Made by a program: the position numbers and the translations under genes | Notes under the pieces: model-generated | Seen by the model: the letters and a program-made list of their open reading frames with translations, nothing else | What the model was told of the DNA's origin: nothing | Database searches by the model: none | Part shown: positions 26,644 through 38,500 of the stretch, in pieces | Layout: every line of letters starts with the position of its first letter | Position numbering within the stretch: the stretch's first letter is position 1 | NCBI RefSeq assembly: GCF_006970445.1 | Contig: NZ_CP033877.1 | Span: 2,426,750 to 2,490,749 of the forward strand | Direction: 5' to 3' | Origin: Stenotrophomonas maltophilia | Lineage (GTDB): Bacteria > Pseudomonadota > Gammaproteobacteria > Xanthomonadales > Xanthomonadaceae | Length of the DNA stretch: 64,000 nt

Positions 26644-26661
26644 TTGTGACAGCCCTGTCAT
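26644..26661 (+). promoter_or_regulatory. PHO-box-like site between divergent genes
   Basis: Two 7-base repeats, TTGTGAC and CTGTCAT, are separated by four bases (AGCC), the 11-base period of a PhoB site. Together they agree with CTGTCAT repeats at 11 of 14 positions. A further TGACAGC follows at the next turn. The site lies 86 bases upstream of the TPS transporter gene and 90 bases upstream of the small exported protein gene at 26751, so it could serve either. Confidence 0.5.
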
Positions 26662-26750
26662 CTTTTGACAGCGCCACAACGCACGCAGGCGGACCCTGCC
26701 TTCGCCACACGTCTTCATTGAAGAACGTTGATTGCTGCGGGAGATTCGAG

Positions 26751-27086
26751 ATGCGTGAATCGTTGATGGCGGGCCTGCGCGCTGCCCTCGCCCTTGCCCT
26801 GCTGCTGGCGTTGCCATTGGTTCGCGCCGACGAGGCGAAGAAGCAGGAAGACGCTGCGCCCTGCATCGAAGTGCAGGTCAATGGCGAGCGGATTCCGGCC
26901 TGGGACTGCCTGCAACGCAAACTGGCGCCGGCGACAAAACCGGCGAAGTCGCCGGCGCTCCCCGAAGCCGAACGCCTGATGCGGCAGCCCGGCAACCAGC
27001 TGATGCAGTACAATCTGGAAGGCACGCGACAACGGATGGGCGATGCCTTCGGGCGCTCGGTGGTGCCGCAGCGTCCGGCGCGCTGA
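26751..27086 (+). CDS. Small exported protein of unknown function (TPS-linked)
   Basis: This 111-residue protein has a signal peptide (1-26, ending PLVRA|DE). A short conserved-looking core carries two Cys residues (APCIEVQVNGERIPAWDCL, about 36-54). The C-terminus is basic and Gln/Arg-rich. GGGAG lies about eight bases before the ATG. It is divergent from the TPS transporter and followed by a hairpin at 27104. The two Cys may form a disulfide in the periplasm. I recognise no named family. Its position between the transporter and exoprotein genes suggests a chaperone-like or surface role, which is inference only. Confidence 0.72.
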   Translation: MRESLMAGLRAALALALLLALPLVRADEAKKQEDAAPCIEVQVNGERIPAWDCLQRKLAPATKPAKSPALPEAERLMRQPGNQLMQYNLEGTRQRMGDAFGRSVVPQRPAR

Positions 27087-27103
27087 GCCTGCACAGCTGC
27101 AGG

Positions 27104-27127
27104 GCCGAGCCCGCGCTCGGCTGTCTT
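27104..27127 (+). terminator. Hairpin terminator after the small exported protein
   Basis: A GCCGAGC / GCTCGGC stem with loop CCGC (27104-27121) is followed by the T-rich TGTCTTTG. It lies 17 bases after the stop at 27086 and is REP-like in sequence. Confidence 0.5.
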
Positions 27128-27160
27128 TGCATTCATCGGCGATGCCACGACACGAAAGCC

Positions 27161-27183
27161 GCCGAGCGTAGGCTCGGCGCTAC
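27161..27183. repeat. SMAG/REP palindrome at the GspC stop codon
   Basis: A GCCGAGC / GCTCGGC stem ends in GCTAC on the plus strand (GTAG on the minus strand). That GTAG provides the TAG stop of the gene at 27180-27656. Confidence 0.75.
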
Positions 27184-27656
27184 AGCGTGCCGCTCTGCCG
27201 AGCGGCCGGCACGATGCCATCGCTCGGTACCGGTGGCAGCTCGGGAACCGGCAGGCTGCGCGACTGCCCCGCCTGGTTCAGCTCCACCGCATTGGCGCTG
27301 ATGCTGGCGAGAACCGTGCAGGGCCCCAACCGCTGGCCCGGCGCATAGGCTTCGGCAGGACGGCCATCCACCGAAAGCAGCGCCAGCGGCGCGTGGTCGC
27401 CGGCCATCACGCCGAGCACGACCACCTCGGTCTGCACCGCGCCGGGAGACAGCAACCGTACCAGCGGCAGGCTGGCCACCGCATCGAACAGGGGGCGTGC
27501 AGGTGCCTCCGCGTGCGTTTCGCTGGCCGCCGCCGTGGGCGCCACCGCAGACAGGGTCACGCCCCAATAGGCCACCACGGCCAGCAGCAGGGTTGCCGCC
27601 AGCAGCGTCAGTATGCGATTGCGATCCCAGCGTCTGCCATCCATGTTCCGCACCAT
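27180..27656 (-). CDS. gspC: Type II secretion protein C (short GspC/HxcP-like)
   Basis: This ~158-residue protein has an N-terminal membrane segment (about 15-37, ILTLLAATLLLAVVAYWGVTL) and a periplasmic homology-region domain (about 65-150, LVRLLSPGAVQTEVVVLGVM, with GPCTVLASISANAVEL). This is the part of GspC that contacts the secretin. No PDZ or coiled-coil domain follows, so it is shorter than usual GspC. ATG at 27656 is preferred over 27713, because the longer form would place the PHO-box-like site at 27693 inside the gene; ATG at 27644 is also possible. It is divergent from gspHIJ and far from the other gsp genes. Its TAG stop comes from a REP element. Confidence 0.8.
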   Translation of the reverse strand: MVRNMDGRRWDRNRILTLLAATLLLAVVAYWGVTLSAVAPTAAASETHAEAPARPLFDAVASLPLVRLLSPGAVQTEVVVLGVMAGDHAPLALLSVDGRPAEAYAPGQRLGPCTVLASISANAVELNQAGQSRSLPVPELPPVPSDGIVPAARQSGTL

Positions 27657-27692
27657 CGCCACGTTCGTGTCTGCCCACGCTAGCAGCTGCCG

Positions 27693-27710
27693 CTGACGTT
27701 TTTGTTTCAT
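27693..27710 (+). promoter_or_regulatory. PHO-box-like site between gspC and gspH
   Basis: The repeats CTGACGT and GTTTCAT are separated by TTTT. They match CTGTCAT at 10 of 14 positions with the correct 11-base period and an AT-rich spacer. The site lies 50 bases before the gspH ATG and 37 bases before the chosen gspC start, fitting a shared divergent promoter. Confidence 0.45.
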
Positions 27711-27759
27711 CATGCAGGCCTACGCTGGCAGGCATCGACCCGGACAGGAGGCAACGTCG

Positions 27760-28206
27760 ATGCAGCACGTGCCGCGTGGTTTCACCCTGCTGGAACTGAT
27801 GGTGGTGCTGGTGATCATCGGCATCTGCACGGCGGGCATCGGCCTGGGCCTGGGCAGCCTGCTCGATCCCGCGCGCCAGCTGCGGCAGGAAGCTGAACGG
27901 CTGGCGCAGCGCCTGCAGGTGGCGCGCGACGAGGCGCGCATCGATGGCCGCCCCCTGCGCTGGCAGGCCGACGCCGCCGGCTACCGCTTCAGCCGCCGCG
28001 AGGGCACCCGCTGGGTGGACGTGCAGCGCGATGACCTGCTGCGTCCGCAGCCATGGCAACCGGCGGGCATCGCGGTGCAACCGACCACGCCGATTGAACT
28101 GAGCCCGGAGTGGATTGGCGTGGCGTGGGAGCTGAGTTTGTCGTTGCAGGGCCGTCAGCTGCGTCTTCGTGATGATGGCAGCGGACAGTTGCAGGTCGTG
28201 CAGTGA
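27760..28206 (+). CDS. gspH: Type II secretion minor pseudopilin H
   Basis: This 148-residue minor pseudopilin has the prepilin cleavage site RG|FTLLELMVVLVIIG (residues 6-20), with the conserved Glu5 of the mature protein, and a C-terminal globular domain. AGGAGG lies eight bases before ATG at 27760. It starts the gspHIJ operon, which runs against the rest of the island. It caps the pseudopilus of the Gsp/Hxc-like system together with GspI, J and K. The prepilin peptidase is not in this window. Confidence 0.9.
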   Translation: MQHVPRGFTLLELMVVLVIIGICTAGIGLGLGSLLDPARQLRQEAERLAQRLQVARDEARIDGRPLRWQADAAGYRFSRREGTRWVDVQRDDLLRPQPWQPAGIAVQPTTPIELSPEWIGVAWELSLSLQGRQLRLRDDGSGQLQVVQ

Positions 28207-28565
28207 AGCGGAACATGCGCGGGTTCACCCTGATCGAAGTGCTGATCGCATTGGCGATCGTTTCGATTGCGCTGGCGGCGGTGATGCGTTCGGTGGCGGT
28301 GGCGACCGATGATCAGTCGCGCCTGCGCGACCGTCGGCTGGCACTGATGTGTGCGCAGGACCGCTGGCAGGAGCTGCGCCTGGCCGGGCAGCCGCCGCAG
28401 GATGCACGGCAGCGCTGCGTGCAGGGGCGCAGCAGTTTCCTGGTGCTGCAGCATATCGGCACAGGGAGTGACGGACGGCCGCAACTGGAGCTCAGCGTGG
28501 TTGCCGAAGATGCACCGCGGCAATCGCTGGCGCGGATGCAGCTGCCGTGGACGGCGGCGCAATGA
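28203..28565 (+). CDS. gspI: Type II secretion minor pseudopilin I
   Basis: This 120-residue pseudopilin has the cleavage motif RG|FTLIEVLIALAIVSIALA (residues 6-24) near the start and the short globular domain typical of GspI (RWQELRLAGQPP region). GTG at 28203 overlaps the gspH stop (GTGA), indicating translational coupling. It forms the pseudopilus tip with GspJ and GspK. Confidence 0.9.
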   Translation: MKRNMRGFTLIEVLIALAIVSIALAAVMRSVAVATDDQSRLRDRRLALMCAQDRWQELRLAGQPPQDARQRCVQGRSSFLVLQHIGTGSDGRPQLELSVVAEDAPRQSLARMQLPWTAAQ

Positions 28566-29176
28566 AGCGTACCGCAGCAGGTTTCACCCTGATCGAGGTG
28601 ATGATCGCGATCACCATCATGGGCGTGCTGGCGCTGATCTGCTGGCGTGCGCTGGACAGCGTGGCCAGCAGCGACCAGCGCCTGCGCCGGGCCGATGCCG
28701 AGACCACGACGGCGCTGCGCGTGCTGCAACAGTTCCAGCGTGATATCGAAATGCGCGCGGACGATGCGCTGATGAATGGCGCAGTACGCCCGGCGGATCA
28801 GCCTCAGCGCCTGCTACCCCCTTCACTGGTGAGCGAGCGCCACCCGGATGGAAGCTTCGCGCTGGAGATCACCCGCAGCTTGGGCAGCGACGGGTTGCGC
28901 TGGCAACGTGTTCGCTGGTGGCGACGGGGAAGCACGCTGTGGCGGGCCAGTGGCGCTGCGACGGATCGCTACCCTTTGCCCGCACCGGATCCGTCGAAGG
29001 GGATCGCGGTGGCGCAGGATGTGCAGCGATTCGATGTACGCGCCTGGCAGCCGGGCGCGGGGTGGGCGCTGTTGCCGAGCGAAGGCGAGGTCCTGCCGGC
29101 CACTGGGCTGGAACTGCGGCTGGGCCTGCGCGATGGGCGTGGGCCGTTGAGTTACCGGCGGGTGCTGGAGCTTTAG
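28562..29176 (+). CDS. gspJ: Type II secretion minor pseudopilin J
   Basis: This 204-residue pseudopilin has AG|FTLIEVMIAITIMGVLAL (residues 6-24). The larger C-terminal domain of GspJ ends in LGLRDGRGPLSYRRVLEL. ATG at 28562 overlaps the gspI stop (ATGA). It ends the short operon. It is followed by a 328-base repeat-filled gap, into which the convergent exoprotein gene also ends. Confidence 0.92.
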   Translation: MKRTAAGFTLIEVMIAITIMGVLALICWRALDSVASSDQRLRRADAETTTALRVLQQFQRDIEMRADDALMNGAVRPADQPQRLLPPSLVSERHPDGSFALEITRSLGSDGLRWQRVRWWRRGSTLWRASGAATDRYPLPAPDPSKGIAVAQDVQRFDVRAWQPGAGWALLPSEGEVLPATGLELRLGLRDGRGPLSYRRVLEL

Positions 29177-29504
29177 GGCGCTTTCCTGCAACGCATCCAC
29201 GCATGGCGTGGATCTACTGCCGAGCCTGCCGCCGGGCGCTCTCCTGCACCCGGCGGCGCCGTGTCGGTGGTCCTCACCGCTGATGGCCGCTCCCTGCCCT
29301 CCGTGCCGTCCTGGCTGGGGCCCCTGCCGTTCCGTGGCGGCTGGCCCGATGCTGTCGGTTCCTGCGGGCGAACTGCATCCACGCATGGCGTGGATCTACT
29401 ACCGGCCACGTTCGGCAACATTGCGTGCCGACCAAGGTCGGCACCTACCGGGATCATGCGATGTGTGCCGACCAAGGACGGCACCTACCGGAATCGTGCG
29501 ATAC
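29177..29504. repeat. Repeat-filled gap with four REP/SMAG elements
   Basis: The gap holds two near-identical ATCCACGC-ATG-GCGTGGAT-CTAC palindromes (29195-29217 and 29377-29399). It also holds two GTGCCGAC-CAAGG-CGGCAC-CTAC elements (29425-29448 and 29465-29488, the second with one changed base in the loop). No gene is visible. It separates the convergent gspJ and exoprotein genes. Confidence 0.8.
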
Positions 29505-32500
29505 CTAGCGGCGCTGCGTGCCCTCGTCGCGACTTGCCTGCGGGAACTGGAAGGCACTGTTGGCGTCATAACCACTGTTGGCGGTGTTGCCACGCGCCGG
29601 GGGGGTGATGCTGCTGGTGCCACTGCCGAAGCCGAGGATCTGCACGCTGATCACCGACGGCTGGTTGCGCCGTGCATCATCCTGGCTCTTGCGCATCACA
29701 TCCTGTGCGGCCTGGCTGGCGCTGTTCGCCGCCGCACTGGCCGAGGCCAGCGCATTGACGTTGACCGTTGCCAGTACCGGCAGGCCCTTGCTCTCGCCCT
29801 GCACCTGGATGTTGGCCGCGTTCAGCACCTGCAGTGCGGCGAGGTTGATGTTGCCGGAGACACGGATACCCGCTTCGCCCGCGTCGATGGTGCCCAGCGG
29901 CGCGATCAGGTCGACGTCGCCCGGTCGTACTTCGGCAATGGGGTTCAACGTTGCGATGCCTGCACCACTGGCCGGGGCCTGCGGCGACAGGATCACATTG
30001 CCCCAGCCGTCATAGACGCGACGCGGTGGCGTGTACAACAAGGTGGTCTGCGAACCGCGACCGGCATTGATGTCGCCCTGCTCCGACCAGGCCAGGATGT
30101 CACCGCCGAACGTCGTCATCACCCGCGACAGGCCCAGCAGCACGCTGTCCTGGCTGAACAGCCGGATGTCACCCTGCCCCTGGGTCACCAGCCCCGCACT
30201 GGCCGGTGGCGCCACGCCCTGCACACCCACCACGATCTGTCCGCCCGGTGCCATCAGCTCGATGTTGCCGCCGGCTTCTGTACGCACGCCGGCGCCGCCA
30301 TACATCAGGATATCGCCGGTGCGCTGGATCGTCGCACCCGTTGCATCCTTGTCCGGCATCAGCGTGGCGATGGCCTCGCGGCCACGCAGGTAAGAACCAA
30401 CGCGTGGCCCATTCCGATCGTTGTACTCGCGGCCACCTTCGCGCAGTTCGGCGTAGTAGACCTGGCGCAGGAAGATCCGTTGCTGTTCGCTCGGCAACCG
30501 GTCGAACGCAGCCAGTGCCTCGGCGCCGTCGACGGCCAGGCCGAAGCGCTGCTGCAGCCACTGCTTCAACTCCTTGTCATAGATCTTCACCGCCTTGCCG
30601 GGCTGCGATGCCAGCGACTGCGCCGGATCGGCCAGGTTGGCTGGATCCATGTAGCGCGTGCGCAGTGCATCGAAGTCAATGCCCTGATTGCCGGCAGTCA
30701 CTGCGATGCTGGCACCGGGACGGACATCGCCCTGGACGACGCCACCCAGGCTCACGATGCTTCCGGCCTCTTCCTGGCGCAGCTGCCGGCCCGCACTCAC
30801 TTCAACGTTGCCGGGGCCGGCCACCGTCAGGTTGCTGCGGATGATGTCCCGGCCCGCCTCGATCCCGCTGATATCGGTACCGCTGGTGTTGAGCGCGGTG
30901 ACGTTCGCATTGATCACGTCGCGACCAGCGCGCAGCTGTACGGCCGAGCCCGCTTCGTACCAGTCGAACAGTGTCCTGCTCTCCTCGCCGATGTTCCGCC
31001 TCAATTGCCGACGGCCGCCGCTGCCCAACCCGATGATGTCACCGGCAACGGCATAGAAGCGGCTGGGCGACGTGGGCCGGGACGTCAGCGCACCCGTGGT
31101 CGGGGTACTGGGGCCGAACGCGAACAAGGGCAGGATCGCCGACGGATCCGCTCCCTGCACCCCATCGTCGGAGAGATTGTGGCCGACCCGGGTCAGGCTG
31201 ACGCCCCGCTGGGCCATGAACGCAGGATCAAACGGGCCAGGCAGGCGGGCGTCGCTACCGGAACGTGCAATGCCGGTGGCGTTGATCGCGGCATGGATAG
31301 AGCCTCCGGCCAGAACATCGAGCTGGCCGCTGGCCGAAGGCGCAAGCAGGATCACATCGCCTGTAGTCGCCCCCGGTCCGAGACCTCGAAGCGAGGCGCT
31401 GATGATGTCACCACTGGCTGCCACCGCGCTGAACCTGGACGGATACAGCCAGTAATTGATGCTGGCGGGAACGGATTGCTCGCGCAGCGCGATGCCTTCA
31501 GCGAACATGTTGCTACCGGTTGCATGCAGAGTTCCGGCCAGGCTGGGTGCGAGATTTCCGCCTACCGAGAACAGATCCAGTGCCGTGCCTCGGGTCCAGA
31601 GCGAGAACCACGTCGTGCCAGCTGCATGCTGGCCATCGCCCAGAACCACGTCGTTGTAGTTGGCCGTCGGTACACGCCCTGCATCTGCGGCGCCACCGAG
31701 AACAATGTCACCACGGGCCTGCAGCCGGGCAGTGGAATCACCCAGAATGAGCAGGGGCCCCGCCATCGCCACCGGGGCGTCCGCCACGAACGGATCCATC
31801 AGGCCCAGCGTTCCGTAGCTGCTCTGTATCGTGCTGAGGCCACCGATGCGTGCCGCCTGCAGCAGGGTGCTGCCGCGCAGGTTGGTCACCGCGCCATTGA
31901 GATCCAGATCCTGCAGGAAACTCTCCGGCTGCTGCGCGCTGGCGCGCAGGCCAGGATTCAACGCACCGCCACTTCGCAGGGTCAGGTCGCCGCCACCGGT
32001 CAGATGGAGCTCACCATTGCTGACGCGCCCGGTCGACCCGACCGCAGCAACAATCGCGCTGGAATGAGGCGCGGTCAACAGACCCAGGGCATTGCCCATC
32101 GGGTCGAGCACGCCCGCGTGGCGGCCCGCTTCCAGTGACAGATTGCCGCCTCCCAGCGTGCCGAAGCCGGTGAACCCGACCATGCGGGGAGCTGCGTCCG
32201 CTTCGGCGCCCACGGTGCTGTACGTGCCGAAGTTGATCCACCAGCTCGTCGGTGTTGCCTGGACGCCTTCGGTGGTGCCCGAACCCTGCCGCCACAACCA
32301 GCCGCCCACGGCTGCGCTTGAATGCCCGGCCTGGTCGCGCTGCGCCGTACCGGATTCGGACCGGGCGGTCCAGGCGTCGCCGATGATGTCGCGCCCGGCT
32401 TCAACCCTGACATCGCCGCCATGGTCGGGATACCACGCACGGTAACTGGCCAACGCCGCATCATAGTTGCCCGACACCTGATTCTTTCCCAACAGCGAGG

Positions 32501-35500
32501 TCTGCCAGGGCGCAGCCGCACGCGCCGTGTTGAACTGCGCATCGCGGCCATCACCCAGTGCCGTCGGCGCACCTGCGGTGTACACACCGAAGCCGGACTT
32601 CATGCGCACGTCCTGCGCGGCCAGCAGCGTCAGGTCTCCCTTGCCGGTTCGCAGCACGCTCCAGGCGGGAGCGCCCAGGCGCTTGCCGTAGGTGGTCACC
32701 TCGGTCAGCGTGCCACCGCCATAGCAGTAGCCCATTGCCGCGCAGATCTCTTCCTCCGACATGCCCATCTCGGCGCCCAGTTCCGTAGCCGGGCGGCCGA
32801 CCCAGGATTCATCGCCCCACCATGCCAGCGAGCCTTCCTTGTCGACCAGGCGCGGGGCGGGGCCGCAGTATGGTCCGGAGTCACAGACTTCGTTCTCGGT
32901 CAAACCCAGCTCCCTGGCCAGCTCGACCACGGGCTTCCCTACCCACGATTCGTCACCCCACAGATTCAGCGAGCCGTCCAGGGTGATCACGCGATCCCCC
33001 TTCCATTCCGTCGTCGTGGTGACCGTCCCGATGGTGCTGTAGTGGCTGTCGGCCAGCACGATGCTGCCGTCGCTGCCCCAACGGCGGGTCCGCGGATCGG
33101 CAGCCGCGGTATCCGCACCGGCCACCGCGGTCAGATCCCACGAGGTGGTGCCATCGGGCAGCATCGCCGCCAGCGCCCAGTTGCGCCCCTGGCGCCCGCT
33201 GGCATCGGCAGGACGCAGTTTCACCGGCGCATCGCCGGCCAGCTCCACCTTGGTCATCGACGGGATGATCGCGCCGGCGTGCAGGTCCAGTGCGCCTGAC
33301 AGCTTCATCGCCATCGGCAGCGCGACGCCGGCCGGCCACACCTGTGCGGCCACCGGCGCCGGCGTGCGCAGCCGGAAGCCGGCGCCCAGGCGCGCACCCG
33401 CCTGCAACGACAATGCCTGGGCCAGCACGGTTCCAGCCGCAACCACCTCGCCACCCGCCGTCGTTACTGCTGCGCCCAGCACGGTGCCGGCCGGCAGCAG
33501 CAACGGTCCCGACAGCCGCATCTCCGCAGGCAGCACGGTTCCGGCCGGCAGGGTCACGGCGTCGAAGGGCAGTGCATAGTTCAGCGTGGCGCCGGCGCGG
33601 AACTCGGTGCCGCGCTGCAACTGCACACCCTCACCGGGCACGATCAGGTCGCCGCCGAACGCGGTGTTTGGCGTACCGCTACTGCGCCCTTCCAGCAGCA
33701 CCCAGCCGTCCTCATCGGGATTGGCCGGCGGCGGCGCGAAGCCGTCGTTGATGCTGCCGTAGACATTGATATCACCCTCGGCACGCAGCACCAGCGTGGC
33801 CGACTCACCGAACCCGCGCCGTACCGGATCGGTCCGGTTCGACTGCGGGCCGTAGCGGTAGCCGGACAGATCGATATCGCCGGCCACGACCAGATCGCCA
33901 CGCGGGTTGTCGCTGCTGGTCCGCGCCACGATCTGCACGCCGGGGCGAAGGCGGTAGCTGCCCAGGGCAGCAGTGCGCTGCTGCAATCCTGCATTGGCCA
34001 GCGCCGCGTTCATCCATTGGCTGTTGTCCGGGTCCACCACCGTATCCAGCCACTGCTGGTTGATCACCTGCGGACGATGGCCATGCACGTCCGGAGCGCT
34101 GGCCAGCGGCGCCGAATCATAGCTGCGGAAGGCGTTGACCTGGAGGTCGCCGGCACCGGCGATGCGGAGTCCGCTGGCCACGTCGATCGCGGCGTCGTTG
34201 CTGCCCACGCGTGGCACGTTGAGCTTGACGCTGCCGCGTGCGCGGCCATCGTTCTGGCCCGGACTGCTACCCGCAGCCACCGACGTGCCGGCGCGCAGGT
34301 CCATCGAAGCGGACGCACCCAGCTGCAGGCTGCCATTGGCCGAGGTCAGTTCGATCATAGCCCGGTTCGGGCTGTCGATGATCTTGCCGTAGCTGTCCAC
34401 GCGCAGTCCGCCTCCATGCGCATCCAGCACCCCGTCCACGCGCAGCAGATCGCGGGCGGAGAGACGGATGCTGCCGACCTGCTCACCACTGGCGTCGATA
34501 CGGCCGTTTACCTGCAGGCTGCCGCCATCGACGCTGATATCAACGTTGCGTGCCTTCACTTCATCGCCGATCACCAGGTCGCCTTCGCTCAACTGGAAGG
34601 TCCGGCCACCGGTAATGCCACCGGCGGTAAGCCGTGTATTCAGCCCGGAGAAGTCCTGCAGCTGGCGTGCGCGCACCACCAGTTCGCCACCGTCGTAGGG
34701 TACTTCGGTGCCGCCGGCGTCGTAGCGGCCACTGGCACCGCCAAGCAGCGCTCCCGCCAGATCCACGCGGCCGCCCTGCTGGCCCAACGCAGAGACCGTC
34801 AAGCGACCGCCGCGGTTGTTGCGGGCGGATAGATCGATGCGCGACGCCGCGTCGGCAACGATGTCACCTTCACGGCTCGACAGCACCACGTCACCGCCCC
34901 AACTGTACTTGTCCACGTCGAACAGGCTGACCTTGCGCCCCGCCATGTCCAGCACCGCATTGCTGCCGAGCATCACGCCCTGGCGTGCGTTGGCCTCGAA
35001 CCTGCCGGACGCCAACGCCACCCTGCTGTCGATCACAACGCGTTCGGCCGTGATGGACAACTCCGCACCCAACGCATCGCTACCCGAAGTTGCCGCAGCA
35101 CCGCGCACCTGGACCGCACCACCATTGCGGATTGCCAGCTGCGCACCCGCGTTACCCGTAAGCAGCGGGGTGACGATATCCAGTGCGCCGCCGCTGAACT
35201 GCCAGCCGCTGCCTGCCACGTAATCGCCCTGCCGCTGGAAGACATCCAGGCTGCCCTTGCCGGAGAACAACATGCGATCCGACGCTGCCAGGGTAACGCC
35301 GGCGAAGCCGAGCACCTGCCGATCCGCGGCCACCGACGAACTGGGCCGGGTGAAGGGCGCACGCCCCAGCTCCAGCACCCGCGTATTGATTTCCAGCTGC
35401 CCTTGGCCAAGCCGACCCACCATTGCCTCGCCGGCTGGCTGGGCCTGCTCACCGCCGGGCAATGTGGTGCCGGCCAGCGTACCGTCCCAGACCAGCGTAT

Positions 35501-38500
35501 CGGCGAAGATGCGCGCGTGGTCGGCCGCAGTGCCGTAACCATGAATGGCAGGGGCGCCCAGCACCAGGCTGCGCAGGCTGCTGCGGCCGGTCGCACCGTC
35601 ACGCGTATCCAGGTCGACGCTGCCGAACACATTGATGGCATCGCGCGCGGTCAGGCTCAGCGCCTCCAGCGCCGGCGCGCCGGTGGCAGTGTTTCCACGC
35701 AGCAATCGCTGCAGGACCTCCTGGTTCATGGTCATGCCCGCCGGCAGGCCGCCGGCTGCCGCTGCCGCCGCAATGGCCTCGGCGCTGCCGAGATTGAGTG
35801 CCGACATGCCCAGGCCGAGCTGGCGCGTGCCGTAGCTCACCGAGTCACCAATGTTCAAGGCGCCGTCGGTGACCACATTGATGCTGCCCGCCGACAGCAG
35901 CCGGGTCTGCCCGTCACAGCTCGATTCGCAGCCACCGATGTCGATCGCCACCGGACCGGCGGCGACTCCACCCTGTGCGCTGAGCGCCGTGAGGCGCTGA
36001 TTGGACACGGCAAGCAGACCGCCTGAGACCAGGTAGGGTGCAGTGGACTGCCCCACGCGCGACGGATCGGCCTGGGACAGGGTATTGATCGAAGCGCCCT
36101 GCTCCACCAGGATGCCCTTGCCCCCGAATGCAGCCGACAACAACACTTCCTGCGCCGAAAGGCTGACACCGTTGCGCAACACGACATGCTGTGCCGTGCC
36201 TTCCACCGAGTAGGTGGTCGCATCACGCCGCAGCGCGCCGCCGATCAGCAAGGTCGACGGCCGGAATGCGTTGAGCGCACTGTCGAAAACGGTAGCGCCG
36301 CGCCCGCTCGCCGCCGCACTGCCCTCCGCGACAATTTCCAGCATCGCGTCTTTCGACGAACGCAGGTTGACCGAGAGCGTGCCGCCGCGTCCGTCGCTGC
36401 TGCCCGCATTGAAGCGGGACAGACCGTGGAACGTCACTGCCGGCGCGCCGGTACGCCCTGCGCCTTCGCCGAGTGCCAGGCTGAGACTCCCGGCATCGGT
36501 CGGTCGCCAGCGCAACGCTTCGCCTCGCCGTTCGGCCACGCCCTGCACGAACGTGCTGTAGGACGTTTCGTTGTAGCTGGCATGGCGGCGCACCGCCTCC
36601 GCTGGTGTCAGCACCAGATCGGTGAGCAGCGGCGACACTGCCCCGCCCAGGCTTTGCGCCTGGTGCCCGCTGACACGCCAGGAGCCTGTGCTTGTCGCCA
36701 CCGGCTGCGTGTTGCCGCGCGCACTCTCGGCGCCGATCTCAACGCGGAATGCCCCCTTCTGCAGGGCGTAGTTGGCGGGCAGCAGCGTGTACGTTCCGGC
36801 CGGCAGACCCGGTACTCCGCCAGGGATGACGATCTGCTGGCCGATCCGGGGGTCGGCACTGCCATCAGCGGTCGCCAGCGGCGCCTGCGTGTCGGTCCGC
36901 CCCGGCACGATCGCATAGACCGCACTGCCGGCACGGCTGAAGCCATAGCGCGGGTTCGCATCCACCAGCGCATGCCGCAGGATGTCGACCGAGCCACCAC
37001 GCCCGGCCACGAACGCGGCGCCGGACAGCTCGCCCCCGCCGGACACATCCACGACGCTGCCAGCGGCGCCGTTGAGCGCGCTGGCCACGATGTCCACACC
37101 AATCGGAATATTGACCGATCCAGGGCCCAGAACGTCGAAGTCGGCCCCGTCACGACGCCACGCCACACCATCCACCGTGCCACCGAACGGCAGCGCCAGG
37201 CCGGCGCCACTGATGGAGGTCACGCTGCCCGCAAGCAGCTCGACGCGCGCGGCGCGACTGGAGTTGATCTCAGTACCGCCCAGCTGCACCCGGCCCCACG
37301 GTGCCTGCACGTTGCCGCCCTGCACTACCGTGGCGGCGGTCAGCGCCAGGCTGCCGAACGCCGAGTCCGGCGCCGGTTGCGCGCCACCGCCGACACCGTG
37401 GATGCGCAGTACCGCCTCTGGATTGGCCCAGCCCGGCAAGCCCGAAGGACCGGCATCCGGAACGCCGGCCACGATGCGCCCCTGCGCCCGTGCTGCGGGA
37501 TACAGGCGGGCTGCGCTGATATCGATCGACCCCGGTGCGGCGAACCTGGATTCCTGCAGACTGCTGGCCACCGGAGCCAGCATCCGGATGTCGCCGCTGC
37601 TCTGCAGGTTGACATGGTCGAAGCTCGCCAACCAGGTGACATCGCGCAGGTCGATCAGGTCTGCGGTCACATCGAACCGATGCTGCTTCCCTGCATCGAG
37701 CGACGCCTCCACCGGTCGCAGCGTGCCTTCCCCGGCCGGCTGCCACCAGCGCCCCTGCGCAAGGCGGACGTAGGGCGCACTCAGCAGCAGGCGGCTGCCC
37801 TCCTTGTTGCCCTCTGCAAAGCCCAGGGCACGTTCATTCAGGCCATGGATGCGCAGGCTCTGGTCCATGCGCAGATTGACATCGCCCTGTGCCCGTATAT
37901 CGCCGAACAGCGAAAGATGGTCGAAGCCACCGGCCTTGATCTGCGCCACGGACAGCGCGGCATGACCGTACTCCAGGCGTTCGGGCAGAGGCTCGCCCGC
38001 AGGCGTGTCCTGGGTGAGCGAGATCGCCCGCGGTGCCAGCACTTCCTTGCCGTTTGCCGTTCTGCCGTAGGTGCCGCCACCGAAGGCAACCCCCAGGGTG
38101 CCTCCGCGTGCACCATCACCGCCTGCCGATGCATCGAGCGCTCCCTGGAGGTACAGCGCGTTGGCTGCACGCAGCACGATGCTGCCGCCATCACTGTCCA
38201 CCCGGGTACGGCCGCTGCCTTCGACATCAAGCAAGGCCGAGGCACCGGAAGCCTCCAGCCGCGCCCCGCGCTCGATGACCACAAAGGTATCCGGTGGCAG
38301 GTGACGGACGTTGTCCTGGTCTTCCCAGTCCAGTGCACCACCAATCTCGATGGTTCCACCCTTGCGCACCTGGCCGCGCAGCATCTGCCGCGCATCGCCC
38401 ATCGAAACCGCATCGCCACTGACATCCAGCAGCGCACCCTCGGCGATCGTCCAGCGACGCTCGCGGCGTTGATCGCCGCGCACACCGGTCGGGTCGAATG

